Origin: DATAYA01 sp036272815
GTDB taxonomy: Bacteria > Pseudomonadota > Alphaproteobacteria > Acetobacterales > Acetobacteraceae
DNA length: 20,891 nucleotides
Assembly (NCBI GenBank): GCA_036272815.1
Contig: DATAYA010000275.1
Location: 1-20,891 of the forward strand
Reading direction: 5' to 3'
Shown: positions 7,251-14,024 of the stretch, in pieces
How positions within the stretch are numbered: position 1 is the first letter of the stretch
How the letters are laid out: every line of letters begins with the position of its first letter
Made by a program: the position numbers and the translations under genes
Notes under the pieces: generated by a model
What the model was told of the DNA's origin: nothing
The model's database searches: none
The model's input: only the letters and a program-made list of their open reading frames with translations

Positions 7251-7549
7251 CGATGCGCCCTCGTTCGCTTTTTGCGTATTGAGCTGATGCACATGCCGTG
7301 CCAGACGAACAAGCCTTTGATTATCGCGGGGTTGAGATGCGAGGCCGCGGTAAACGCTGCACGTTCTGTAAATTCGCCCGACTCCGTGCGCGCAATGCTG
7401 GCTGCCACGCGCCCATCAAGCGCTCGTCAATCGGGAGACGATCCTGTTCGCGGGTCAAATGCACGCTGGTGTTGCGGGTCGCTTCGGCCGCCGTCGAAAA
7501 ATCTTACGGTCTATGTCGATCAAGGAACAAAAAGACCCGTTGCGGACGC
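7251..7549. other. Intergenic region between the PEP-CTERM gene start and parE end
   Basis: About 300 bp without a convincing gene on either strand. It holds the sigma54-like promoter at 7288-7303 and the small dyad at 7353-7365. It is somewhat richer in A/T than the flanks, with A-runs near 7497-7502 and 7529-7535. The latter gives a TCTTTTTG tract on the minus strand soon after the parE stop, but I found no stem before it, so I do not call a terminator. No tRNA-like fold was seen. Confidence 0.5.
7288..7303 (-). promoter_or_regulatory. Putative sigma54 (RpoN) -24/-12 promoter of the PEP-CTERM gene
   Basis: The minus strand reads TGGCACGGCATGTGCA, matching the RpoN consensus TGGCACG-N4-TTGCA with exact spacing and one mismatch (G for the first T of the -12 box). 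Both invariant doublets, GG at -24 and GC at -12, are present. A transcript would start about 25-30 bases before the ATG at 7250, leaving room for the GAGGG ribosome site. A small dyad (AACG-N5-CGTT, 7353-7365) lies roughly 50-75 bp farther upstream, where an enhancer-binding protein could sit, but it is weak. Promoter activity is inferred. Confidence 0.6.
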
Positions 7550-9535
7550 TCAGACATCGACCGCCTCCGCCTGCACCGTGCGCGCCCGCTCCTGGATGAA
7601 CTGGAAGCGCAGCTCCGGCCGCCGCCCCATCAGGCTTTCGACCAGATCGGCGGTGCGCGCGCGGTCCTCGGCGAGGGCCACGACCTTGAGCAGCGTCCGC
7701 CGCGCCGGGTCCATCGTCGTCTCGCGGAGCTGCGCGGGCGGCATCTCGCCGAGACCCTTGAAGCGGCTCACCTCCACCTTCGACCCGGCCTTGAAGGCGG
7801 TCCGCTGCAGCCGCTCGCGCCCGGAATCGTCCATCGCGTAGACGGATTTCGCACCCTGCGTCAGCCGGTAGAGCGGCGGCTGGGCGAGATAGACATGGCC
7901 GTGGCGCACCAGCTCAGGCAGCTCGCGGTAGAAGAACGTCATCAGCAGGCTGGCGATATGCGCGCCGTCCACGTCGGCGTCGGTCATGATGATGATGCGG
8001 GCGTAGCGCAGCTTGGCGAGGTCGAAGCGTTCGCCGACGCCGCAGCCGAGCGCCTCGATCAGGTCGCGCAGCTCCTGGTTCTGCCGCAGCTTGTCGGCCG
8101 AGGCGCTGGCGACGTTGAGGATCTTCCCCCGCAGCGGCAACACCGCCTGGGTTTCGCGGTTGCGCGCCTGCTTGGCCGAGCCGCCGGCACTGTCGCCCTC
8201 GACGAGGAAGATTTCTGTTCCTTCCGCCGTCGCGCGGGCGCAGTCGGTGAGTTTGCCGGGCAGGCGCAGGCGGCGGGTGGCGCTCTTGCGGCCGACATCC
8301 TTGGCCTCGCGCAGCCGGCGGCGCTCCTCGGCGCGCTCGATGACGAAGGCGAGCAGGTTGTCGGCCTGCGCCGGGTGGCCGGCGAGCCAGTGGTCGAAGC
8401 GGTCGCGCAATGCGGTCTCCACCAGCCGCGCTGCCTCCGGGCTGGTGAGTTTTTCCTTCGTCTGCCCCTGGAACTGCGGCTCGCGCAGGAACGCGGAGAA
8501 CTTGATCGCGGCCGGGCCGAGTGCGTCCTCCGCGGTGATGGCAGCGGCACGCTTGTTGCCGCGCTGCTCGCCCCAGGCGCGCAGGCCCTTCAGCAGGGCG
8601 GCGCGCAGCCCGGCCTCGTGCGTGCCGCCGAGCGGCGTCGGCACGGTGTTGCAGTAGGAGTGGAGGAAGCCGTCGGCGTCGGTGAGCCAGATTGCGGCCC
8701 ATTCGGCACGGCCAGCGCGGCCGGCGAGGTCGGCCTCCCCGGCCCAGATCTCCGGCACGGCGCGGGCGGCCGCCCCCGCATCCTCCTCCAGGCTGTCGCG
8801 CAGGCCACCGGGGAAGTGCAGGACCGCCTCGGCCGGGGTCTCGTCGCCCGCGCGTAGCAGCGAGGGGTCGCAGGCCCAGCGGATTTCGACGCCGCGGAAC
8901 AGATAGGCCTTGGAGCGGCAGAGGCGGTAGAGCCGGGCCGGGCTGAACACGATGCCGCCGAAGATCTGCGGGTCGGGCCGGAAGCGGATCGCGGTGCCGC
9001 GGCGGTTCTGCACCGGCCCGGCATTGGCGAGTTTTCCAAGCGGCTTGCCGCGTGCATAGGCCTGTTTCCAGAGGATGCGGTCGCGTGCGACCTCGACCTC
9101 CAGCCGCTCCGCCAGCGCGTTGACCACCGAGCTGCCGACGCCGTGCAGCCCGCCCGAGGTGGCATAAGCGCGGCCGCCGAACTTGCCGCCCGAATGCAGC
9201 GTCGTAAGGATGACCTCAAGCGCCGAGCGGTCGCGGAACTTCGGATGCGGGTCAACCGGGATGCCGCGGCCGTTGTCGCGCACGGACAGCCAGTTGTCCG
9301 CCTCCAGCGTCATCCAGATGGTGCTGGCGTGACCGGCGACGGCCTCGTCCATCGCGTTGTCGAGCAGCTCGGCGGCGAGGTGGTGCAGGGCCGCCTCGTC
9401 GGTGCCGCCGACATACATGCCGGGCCGACGCCGTACCGGCTCCAGCCCCTCCAGCACCTCGATGTCCTTGGCCGAATAGTCCTCGGCGCCGCGTCCGCGC
9501 GGTCCTGCCGCGTCGTCCCCAAACAGGTCGTTCAT
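7550..9535 (-). CDS. parE: DNA topoisomerase IV subunit B (ParE)
   Basis: This 661-residue ATPase subunit of the type IIA topoisomerase that decatenates daughter chromosomes pairs with ParC, encoded elsewhere. The GHKL ATPase part shows ELLDNAMDEA (catalytic Glu56, Mg-binding Asn60), DNGRGIPVD (87-95) and the ATP lid GGLHGVGSSVVNAL (128-141). The TOPRIM domain has EGDSAGG and the metal-binding MTDADVDGAHI. The C-terminus includes RFKGLGEM and TMDPARRTLL. ParE is favoured over GyrB by the length (GyrB is usually about 800), the YSAKDIEVLEGLEPVRRRPGMYVGG opening (residues 20-44) and the TDADVDGAHIASLL wording. The start at 9535 has an AGGA site about 7 bases upstream. It is divergent from the hydrolase gene. 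Confidence 0.95.
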   Translation of the reverse strand: MNDLFGDDAAGPRGRGAEDYSAKDIEVLEGLEPVRRRPGMYVGGTDEAALHHLAAELLDNAMDEAVAGHASTIWMTLEADNWLSVRDNGRGIPVDPHPKFRDRSALEVILTTLHSGGKFGGRAYATSGGLHGVGSSVVNALAERLEVEVARDRILWKQAYARGKPLGKLANAGPVQNRRGTAIRFRPDPQIFGGIVFSPARLYRLCRSKAYLFRGVEIRWACDPSLLRAGDETPAEAVLHFPGGLRDSLEEDAGAAARAVPEIWAGEADLAGRAGRAEWAAIWLTDADGFLHSYCNTVPTPLGGTHEAGLRAALLKGLRAWGEQRGNKRAAAITAEDALGPAAIKFSAFLREPQFQGQTKEKLTSPEAARLVETALRDRFDHWLAGHPAQADNLLAFVIERAEERRRLREAKDVGRKSATRRLRLPGKLTDCARATAEGTEIFLVEGDSAGGSAKQARNRETQAVLPLRGKILNVASASADKLRQNQELRDLIEALGCGVGERFDLAKLRYARIIIMTDADVDGAHIASLLMTFFYRELPELVRHGHVYLAQPPLYRLTQGAKSVYAMDDSGRERLQRTAFKAGSKVEVSRFKGLGEMPPAQLRETTMDPARRTLLKVVALAEDRARTADLVESLMGRRPELRFQFIQERARTVQAEAVDV

Positions 9536-9586
9536 GCCGCGTTCCTAGCCGCCCGCACGAGTCGAATGCAAGGAACCGCCAGGAAC

Positions 9587-9638
9587 GGATTCCAAAGGCT
9601 TGCCTTTGGCAGGGTCCAGTGGCAAAGCCCCTGGCCTT
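9587..9638. repeat. Twin-hairpin dispersed repeat, copy 1
   Basis: This 52-bp element starts GGATTC and ends CCTGGCCTT, and matches copy 2 at 13778-13829 in length, ends and architecture. Hairpin 1 is CCAAAGGC (9592-9599) with GCCTTTGG (9602-9609). Hairpin 2 is CCAGTGGC (9616-9623) with GCCCCTGG (9627-9634), with one mismatch. The stem sequences differ between copies while pairing is kept in hairpin 1, as expected of REP/BIME-like structured repeats. It lies between parE and the hydrolase start. Confidence 0.75.
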
Positions 9639-9662
9639 GCTTCCTTGTCCCGCAGGCCCGCC

Positions 9663-10661
9663 ATGCCCCCGATAAGCTGCCGCCGCCAGGGCCGCATCGC
9701 CCGCCTGCTGATCGACCGCCCGGACGCGTTGAACGCAATCGACCGCGCGATGGTCGACGCCCTGCAAAAGGCGCTGGCGGAGTGGCGTGACATCCCGGAG
9801 GTCCATGCCGTCGTGATCGAAGGCGCCGGCGGCCGGGCATTCTGCGCCGGCGGCGACATCCGCGCGCTGCGGGCGCAGCTCGATGCGGGCGACCTCGCGG
9901 CGGTCGACGGGTTCTTTGCGGCCGAATATGCGCTCGATCTTGCGGTCGCGCGGTATCCGAAGCCGGTGGTGGCGCTGGTCGACGGCGTCTGCATGGGCGG
10001 CGGCGTCGGCATCTCGGTGCACGGCGCAGTCAGGGTGGCGACCGAGGCGGCGGTGTTCGCGATGCCGGAGGCGGCGATCGGCCTGTTCCCGGATGTCGGC
10101 GCGAGCTTCCTGCTGCCCAGGCTGCCGGGGGCGCTCGGGTTCTGGATGGGCCTCACGGGTGCCAGGGTGCGGGGCGCGGATGCGGTGCATCTCGGGCTGG
10201 CGACGCATTTCGTCCCGCGCGCGGCGCTGCCGGCGCTGACGGACGCGCTGGCGGCGGACGGGCTCGCGGCCCTCGCGGGACTTGCGGCACCACTCCCCGC
10301 CTTCACCCACGCCGCCGACCGGGCGGCGATCGATACGTGTTTCGCCGAGCCGGGTGTGGACGCGATCCTGGCGAGGCTGGCGGCGGCGGAAGGGGCGTGG
10401 GCGCGGGAGGCGGAGCGGGCGATCGCGGCGGCCTCGCCGAGTGCCGTGCTCTGGACCGACGCGCTGCTGCGCCGCGGGGCGGCGCGGAGCCTGGAGGAAT
10501 GTCTCGCGGCCGAGGCGCGGCTCGTGCATCACGCGATCCGCCAACCGGATTTCGCGGAGGGCGTGCGGGCGATGGTGATCGACAAGGACCGCAGCCCGCG
10601 CTGGACCCCGGCTCGACTTGCCGACGTCGATCGGGCGATGATCGCTTCGGTCACGGCGTGA
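9663..10661 (+). CDS. 3-hydroxyisobutyryl-CoA hydrolase (enoyl-CoA hydratase/isomerase superfamily)
   Basis: This 332-residue crotonase-fold enzyme probably hydrolyses 3-hydroxyisobutyryl-CoA in valine catabolism. Oxyanion-hole segments are GRAFCAGGDIRAL (57-69) and DGVCMGGGVGISVHG (107-121). MPEAAIGLFPDVGASFLLPRL carries Glu136 and Asp144, matching the catalytic pair of HIBYL-CoA hydrolases. The C-terminal VIDKDRSPRWTP motif and the length (about 340-360) separate this group from ordinary enoyl-CoA hydratases (about 260). The ATG at 9663 was chosen because an upstream in-frame start at 9600 would translate through the twin-hairpin repeat. No other valine-pathway genes are adjacent, so it stands alone. 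Confidence 0.88.
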   Translation: MPPISCRRQGRIARLLIDRPDALNAIDRAMVDALQKALAEWRDIPEVHAVVIEGAGGRAFCAGGDIRALRAQLDAGDLAAVDGFFAAEYALDLAVARYPKPVVALVDGVCMGGGVGISVHGAVRVATEAAVFAMPEAAIGLFPDVGASFLLPRLPGALGFWMGLTGARVRGADAVHLGLATHFVPRAALPALTDALAADGLAALAGLAAPLPAFTHAADRAAIDTCFAEPGVDAILARLAAAEGAWAREAERAIAAASPSAVLWTDALLRRGAARSLEECLAAEARLVHHAIRQPDFAEGVRAMVIDKDRSPRWTPARLADVDRAMIASVTA

Positions 10662-10724
10662 GGAAGCGGGCGGTGGGCGGCAACCCGGATGGGCACGGGA
10701 GCGTAACAGGGGTGGAGGTTCCCG

Positions 10725-11018
10725 ATGCGCGCGTCGTCCCTGCTGTGCCTGATGCTTCTCGCCGCCGCGCCGGTGCCGGCGCACGCGCAGAGCGGGCCGT
10801 TGCGGCCGGCGCCCGTGCCGACGCTCGGCGGCGCGCAGGTGCGGCCCTCGGAAGGCGCGGGCAGGCCGGGCGCGCAGGCGGACAACGCGGGGCCGGCGAA
10901 CGCGACGCCATTCAGTTCCGTGCCTACCCAGACGCTGACCTTCGGTGACCAGGGCGATCCCCACCCTGCGGCCACCGCCAAGGGCGGCCTCGTCAGCGCC
11001 CCGAACGTCTCTCGTTAG
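10725..11018 (+). CDS. Small secreted protein of unknown function
   Basis: This 97-residue protein starts with a clear Sec signal peptide (MRASSLLCLMLLAAAPVPAHA, cleavage before QSG). The mature part of about 75 residues is Pro/Ala/Gly-rich, low in complexity and probably disordered. The ATG has a good GGAGG (10713-10717) seven bases upstream, which supports a real gene. Its 3' end overlaps the SIMPL-domain gene by 74 bp in another frame, suggesting co-expression. I do not recognise the family; Ala/Pro-rich small exported proteins of this kind are common and rarely characterised. Confidence 0.6.
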   Translation: MRASSLLCLMLLAAAPVPAHAQSGPLRPAPVPTLGGAQVRPSEGAGRPGAQADNAGPANATPFSSVPTQTLTFGDQGDPHPAATAKGGLVSAPNVSR

Positions 11019-11667
11019 GCGCCCGGTCGCCGTGGCCGCGCTGGCGCTGCTGACCGGCGCGGGGCCGGCGCGGGCCGAGACGCTGCTGCATCTCTCCGCG
11101 ACCGCGACCGTGACGGTGCAGCCCGACGAACTGGCGGCCAGCCTCTCGGCGGACGCGGATGAGGCGACGCCGCAGGCCGCTCAGGCGCGGGTCAATGCGG
11201 CGATCACGGCGGCACTGGCGACCGCGCGGGCCGTGGAGGGCGCGTCGGTCTCGACCGGCAGCTACTCGGTCTGGCACGTTGAGCAGCCGCACCCGGCCTG
11301 GCAGGCGAGCCAGGGCATCTCGCTGCACGGCGCCGACGGCGGCGCGATCCTGGCACTGGTCGGTCGATTGCAGACGCAGGGACTGGCGGTCGCGAGCCTC
11401 GGCTGGCGGGTCTCGGCACCGGCCGAGCGGCGGGCGCACGAGGAGGCGGAGCGGGAGGCGATCGCCGCCCTGCGCGGGCGCGCGGCGGCGGCGGCAAAGC
11501 TGCTAGGGCTGCGCTTCCAGGAGTTCCGCTCGGTCGATCTCGATCCCGGCAGCCGGCCGCTGCCGATGGGGCGGATGATGGCGGCCGCGGTGCCGATGCC
11601 GAACGCGGTCGCCTCGCCGGTCGCGATCAGTGCGACGGTGACCGCGGAGGCGGCACTGGCGCCGTAA
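10945..11667 (+). CDS. SIMPL (DUF541) domain-containing exported protein
   Basis: This protein of up to 240 residues has an N-terminal export signal (RRPVAVAALALLTGAGPARA) followed by a SIMPL/DUF541 domain: LLHLSATATVTVQPDELAAS, an Ala-rich helix, VSTGSYSVWHVEQPHPAWQASQ (about 101-122) and a long Ala-rich helix before FQEFRSVDLDPG, ending VAISATVTAEAAL. SIMPL proteins are periplasmic or membrane-associated; their role is poorly defined, with links to oxidative stress and outer-membrane integrity. The only in-frame start that includes the whole signal is GTG at 10945, which lacks a ribosome site and lies 74 bp inside the previous gene. GTG at 11032 would leave a very short hydrophobic core. 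The domain is clear; the start is not. It converges on the LysR gene with a 41-bp overlap. Confidence 0.75.
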   Translation: MTRAIPTLRPPPRAASSAPRTSLVRRPVAVAALALLTGAGPARAETLLHLSATATVTVQPDELAASLSADADEATPQAAQARVNAAITAALATARAVEGASVSTGSYSVWHVEQPHPAWQASQGISLHGADGGAILALVGRLQTQGLAVASLGWRVSAPAERRAHEEAEREAIAALRGRAAAAAKLLGLRFQEFRSVDLDPGSRPLPMGRMMAAAVPMPNAVASPVAISATVTAEAALAP

Positions 11668-12649
11668 GCGGGGCCGCTCTTATGGAGGCGTGGCGCATGA
11701 TCGCGCGGACTCGGCGCTCGGGCGGCACCGCCCCACCGCGTGGCTCCGAAGCCTTCGCTTCGGCAGCAATCCAGTTCCTGAACGCTGCAATTTCCGGCCT
11801 GCGTGCTGCTGATCCAGGGATCGTCACGACGTAGTAGGCGAATTGCGTAGGCCACGGCACATCCAACGCGACCTGAAGCCGGCCCGCCGCGATCTCGTCG
11901 GCAGCATAGGTATCCCGCACCAGAGCGAGTCCTTGCCCGGCTACGGCGGCGCGTATCAGCAGGTAATCGTCAGCGAATCTTGCCCCACCTCCGGCGCGTC
12001 CTTCCGGATCCCCGACGCCGAGCGCCTGAAGCCAAAGGGACCAGTCCGCCGCGTCCGCATCCTGCAGCAGAGGATACCGCAGGCAATCGGCAGGCTCCCG
12101 GATTGGAACGCCAGCCGCAAGCGCGGCCGGAGATCCCACCGGCACCAGACGCGGCCGCAGCAGCCGGATGGATTCCAGTCCGGGGTACTGACCCAGCCCA
12201 TGACGGATCGCGAGGTCCGCATCGCCCGGACCGTTCCCGATCGATGCCAACTCCGCACCGGTCCGGATCCGGATTTCAATGGTCGGGTGAGCGGCCGTGA
12301 AGCGCCCGAGGCGCGGCACCAGCCAAGTCGCCGCAAAGGACGCGACGGTGCTGACCGTGAGCGTCCGACGTCGCCGGTCGCGATGCCGCTCAAAGCTGCC
12401 AACAGCATCTTCAAGTTGGCCGAAGGCGTCGGCGACCTGTGCGAGCAGACGCTGGCCGGGCCGAGTGAGGCGGATTTCCCGGTTGCGCCGTTCGAACAGG
12501 ATCGTGCCGAGCCTGATCTCCAGAGCCTTCACCTGTTGGCTGACTGCCCCCGGCGTGACGCCGAGCACGGCCGCCGCCGCCTTCACGCTGCCGCGGCGGC
12601 CGACCTCGGTGAATGCACGCAATGCCAGAAGCGGAAGCGGGCCCGACAT
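11627..12649 (-). CDS. LysR-family transcriptional regulator (GcvA-like)
   Basis: This 340-residue regulator has an N-terminal winged helix-turn-helix (LLALRAFTEVGRRGSVKAAAAVLGVTPGAVSQQVKALE, residues 7-44; then LFERRNREIRLTRPGQRLL) and a periplasmic-binding-like effector domain (LAIRHGLGQYPGLES, GLALVRDTYAADEIAAGRL). The wording is closest to the GcvA/TrpI subgroup. The family usually runs to about 300 residues. Here a Pro/Arg-rich tail of about 35 residues follows the normal end (FRNWIAAEA) and overlaps the convergent SIMPL gene by 41 bp, so an ancestral stop may have been lost. It is divergent from the DMT gene at 12806, and the 156-bp gap is where it would bind if, as is typical, it controls that neighbour. 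Codons 60-73 of this gene are duplicated in a remnant at 13875-13913. Confidence 0.9.
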   Translation of the reverse strand: MSGPLPLLALRAFTEVGRRGSVKAAAAVLGVTPGAVSQQVKALEIRLGTILFERRNREIRLTRPGQRLLAQVADAFGQLEDAVGSFERHRDRRRRTLTVSTVASFAATWLVPRLGRFTAAHPTIEIRIRTGAELASIGNGPGDADLAIRHGLGQYPGLESIRLLRPRLVPVGSPAALAAGVPIREPADCLRYPLLQDADAADWSLWLQALGVGDPEGRAGGGARFADDYLLIRAAVAGQGLALVRDTYAADEIAAGRLQVALDVPWPTQFAYYVVTIPGSAARRPEIAAFRNWIAAEAKASEPRGGAVPPERRVRAIMRHASIRAAPLTAPVPPPRSPSH

Positions 12650-12805
12650 CGCGTCAGTTTAGCCTGCCTCAACCGAAAGACAAGAAATCTGCGTTGTCGG
12701 GATTCCGGGAGTGATGACATGTGACCCGGAAGCCGGCGCACCACTCGGATGGTCCGGCCAATGAGATCCGCAGCAAGATCGCTCGGCACACGGAGACCGC
12801 GTTAC

Positions 12806-13759
12806 ATGGAACCCTCTCGAAACCGTGCTCCGCAGCTACGCATGGGCGGGGCCGAATGGATCATGCTTCTGCTGCTCTCCGGCCTGTGGGGCGGATCGTT
12901 TTTCTTCGTCAAGGTGATGGTCGCGGAACTGCCGCCGTTCACCGTGGTGCTCGGACGGGTGGGCCTCGCGGCCATTGCCTTGAACCTCTGGCTCGTGTTG
13001 CGGCGCGACTTCATGCCGACCTCGCTCCGGCTGTGGGGCGCCTTCATCGCGATGGGCCTGCTCAACAATGTCGTCCCGTTCTCGCTGATCGTCTTCGGGG
13101 AGGCGCGGGTCTCAAGCGGGCTCGCCGCCATCCTCAATGCGACGACGCCGATGTTCACGGTGCTCGTGGCACACCTGCTGACCGCGAACGAGAAGCTGAC
13201 CGCGGCGAAGGCCGCCGGCGTGGCGGTCGGGCTGGCCGGCGTCGTCGTGCTGATCGGACCGGGCGTGCTGACGGGTCTCGGCCGCGCGGATCTCATTGGC
13301 GAGTCCGCCTGCCTGGCGGCGGCACTGAGCTACGGCTTCGCCGCGATCTACGGCCGGCGCTTCAAGGGGATGAACCCGATCAAGCTCGCCACCGGCCAGA
13401 TCACCGCGAGCACGCTCGTCCTGATCCCGCTCGCCGCGTTGGTGGACCGCCCGTGGACGTTGCCGGCGCCGACCGAGGCCGTGTGGGGTGCGATGATCGG
13501 CATTGCCATGCTCTGCACGGTGTTTGCCTACATTCTCTACTTCCGCATCCTCGCCGCGGCAGGGGCGACCAATCTGGTCCTGGTCACCTTCCTGCTGCCG
13601 GTCAGCGCGCTGCTGCTCGGCTGGTCGGTGCTGGGAGAGACATTTCCGCCGCGCGCTTTCGGCGGCATGGCGCTGATCGGGCTTGGTCTGGCCTGCATCG
13701 ACGGACGGCTGCTGACCTTGGCGCGCGGGAGCAAGACCCGACCTGTTCAGGTCCGATAG
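12806..13759 (+). CDS. DMT superfamily transporter (EamA family)
   Basis: This 317-residue inner-membrane protein has two EamA repeats and about ten hydrophobic segments. The first begins WIMLLLLSGLWGGSFFFVKV and includes LNATTPMFTVLVAHLLT; the second begins LIGESACLAAALSYGFAAIY and includes LVTFLLPVSALLLGWSVLGE. The family usually exports metabolites such as amino acids; the substrate here is unknown. The ATG at 12806 was chosen because a CGGAG site precedes it by about 10 bases and the first membrane segment follows at the usual distance; ATGs at 12749 and 12761 would add up to 19 basic residues. It is divergent from the LysR gene, a frequent regulator-exporter pairing. A twin-hairpin repeat lies just after the stop. 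Confidence 0.88.
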   Translation: MEPSRNRAPQLRMGGAEWIMLLLLSGLWGGSFFFVKVMVAELPPFTVVLGRVGLAAIALNLWLVLRRDFMPTSLRLWGAFIAMGLLNNVVPFSLIVFGEARVSSGLAAILNATTPMFTVLVAHLLTANEKLTAAKAAGVAVGLAGVVVLIGPGVLTGLGRADLIGESACLAAALSYGFAAIYGRRFKGMNPIKLATGQITASTLVLIPLAALVDRPWTLPAPTEAVWGAMIGIAMLCTVFAYILYFRILAAAGATNLVLVTFLLPVSALLLGWSVLGETFPPRAFGGMALIGLGLACIDGRLLTLARGSKTRPVQVR

Positions 13760-13777
13760 ACGGCAGCCGATGCGAAA

Positions 13778-13829
13778 GGATTCTCAAGGCAGAGCCTTGA
13801 GCGGGGTCAGGGGCAGAGCCCCTGGCCTT
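13778..13829. repeat. Twin-hairpin dispersed repeat, copy 2
   Basis: This is the second copy of the 52-bp element, again starting GGATTC and ending CCTGGCCTT. Hairpin 1 is CTCAAGGC (13783-13790) with GCCTTGAG (13794-13801). Hairpin 2 is CAGGGGC (13808-13814) with GCCCCTG (13818-13824); both have loop AGA. It begins 18 bp after the DMT stop and could act as its transcription terminator. Its right end shares the bases CCTT with the start of the chimeric remnant. Confidence 0.78.
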
Positions 13830-13913
13830 CACCTCTCCACCGGCCGAGCATTGATGAGCCGCAATCCGACGGCCACCTGTGCGAGCAGACGCTGGCCCGG
13901 CCGAGTGAGGCGG
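13829..13913 (-). pseudogene. Chimeric remnant: LysR codons fused in frame to the 3' end of a DMT (EamA) gene
   Basis: Read on the minus strand, 13913-13875 matches the LysR gene (12473-12435) at 38 of 39 bases and encodes RLTRPGQRLLAQV. It continues in the same frame into a segment matching the end of the DMT gene at 14977 (13826-13876 against 14974-15024, 46 of 51 bases), encoding AVGLRLINARPVER and the stop. The switch falls at a Val-Ala codon pair present in both parents. Similarity to LysR ends abruptly at 13913, and the first ~59 LysR codons are missing, so this is debris and not a working gene. An open frame continues upstream to 14152, but only by chance, against the methyltransferase gene. 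Confidence 0.85.
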
Positions 13914-13979
13914 CTCCCCACAGCCGGCCATGGCCTCGATGACTTGGTCATCCGGGGAATGCCGGCTAATAGGAGACGC

Positions 13980-14024
13980 ATGACCGCATTCTTGCTGCCC
14001 GAAATATTGGTGCGAATCGCGTGA
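13980..14024 (+). CDS. Possible 14-residue leader peptide coupled to the methyltransferase gene
   Basis: ATG at 13980 is preceded by AGGAG (13971-13975), the best ribosome site in this stretch, and encodes MTAFLLPEILVRIA before TGA. The stop overlaps the GTG start of the next gene in a GTGA arrangement. The methyltransferase GTG has no ribosome site of its own, so translation of the leader probably delivers ribosomes to it. Alternatively, the leader is the original N-terminus of the downstream protein, separated by a frameshift. Confidence 0.4.
   Translation: MTAFLLPEILVRIA

Noticed and set aside
7500..7549. T-rich tract on the minus strand (TCTTTTTG) as a parE terminator.
   Set aside because: No complementary stem directly precedes it, so an intrinsic terminator is not supported.
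9252..10964. Open frame of 570 codons on the minus strand spanning the parE start, the hydrolase gene and beyond.
   Set aside because: It crosses two well-supported genes and the twin-hairpin repeat, its product is Arg-rich low complexity, and no start context supports it.
13760..14020. Possible insertion sequence or other mobile element at the rearranged patch.
   Set aside because: No transposase gene, no terminal inverted repeats and no target-site duplication; the hairpins belong to the dispersed repeat and the rest is gene debris.
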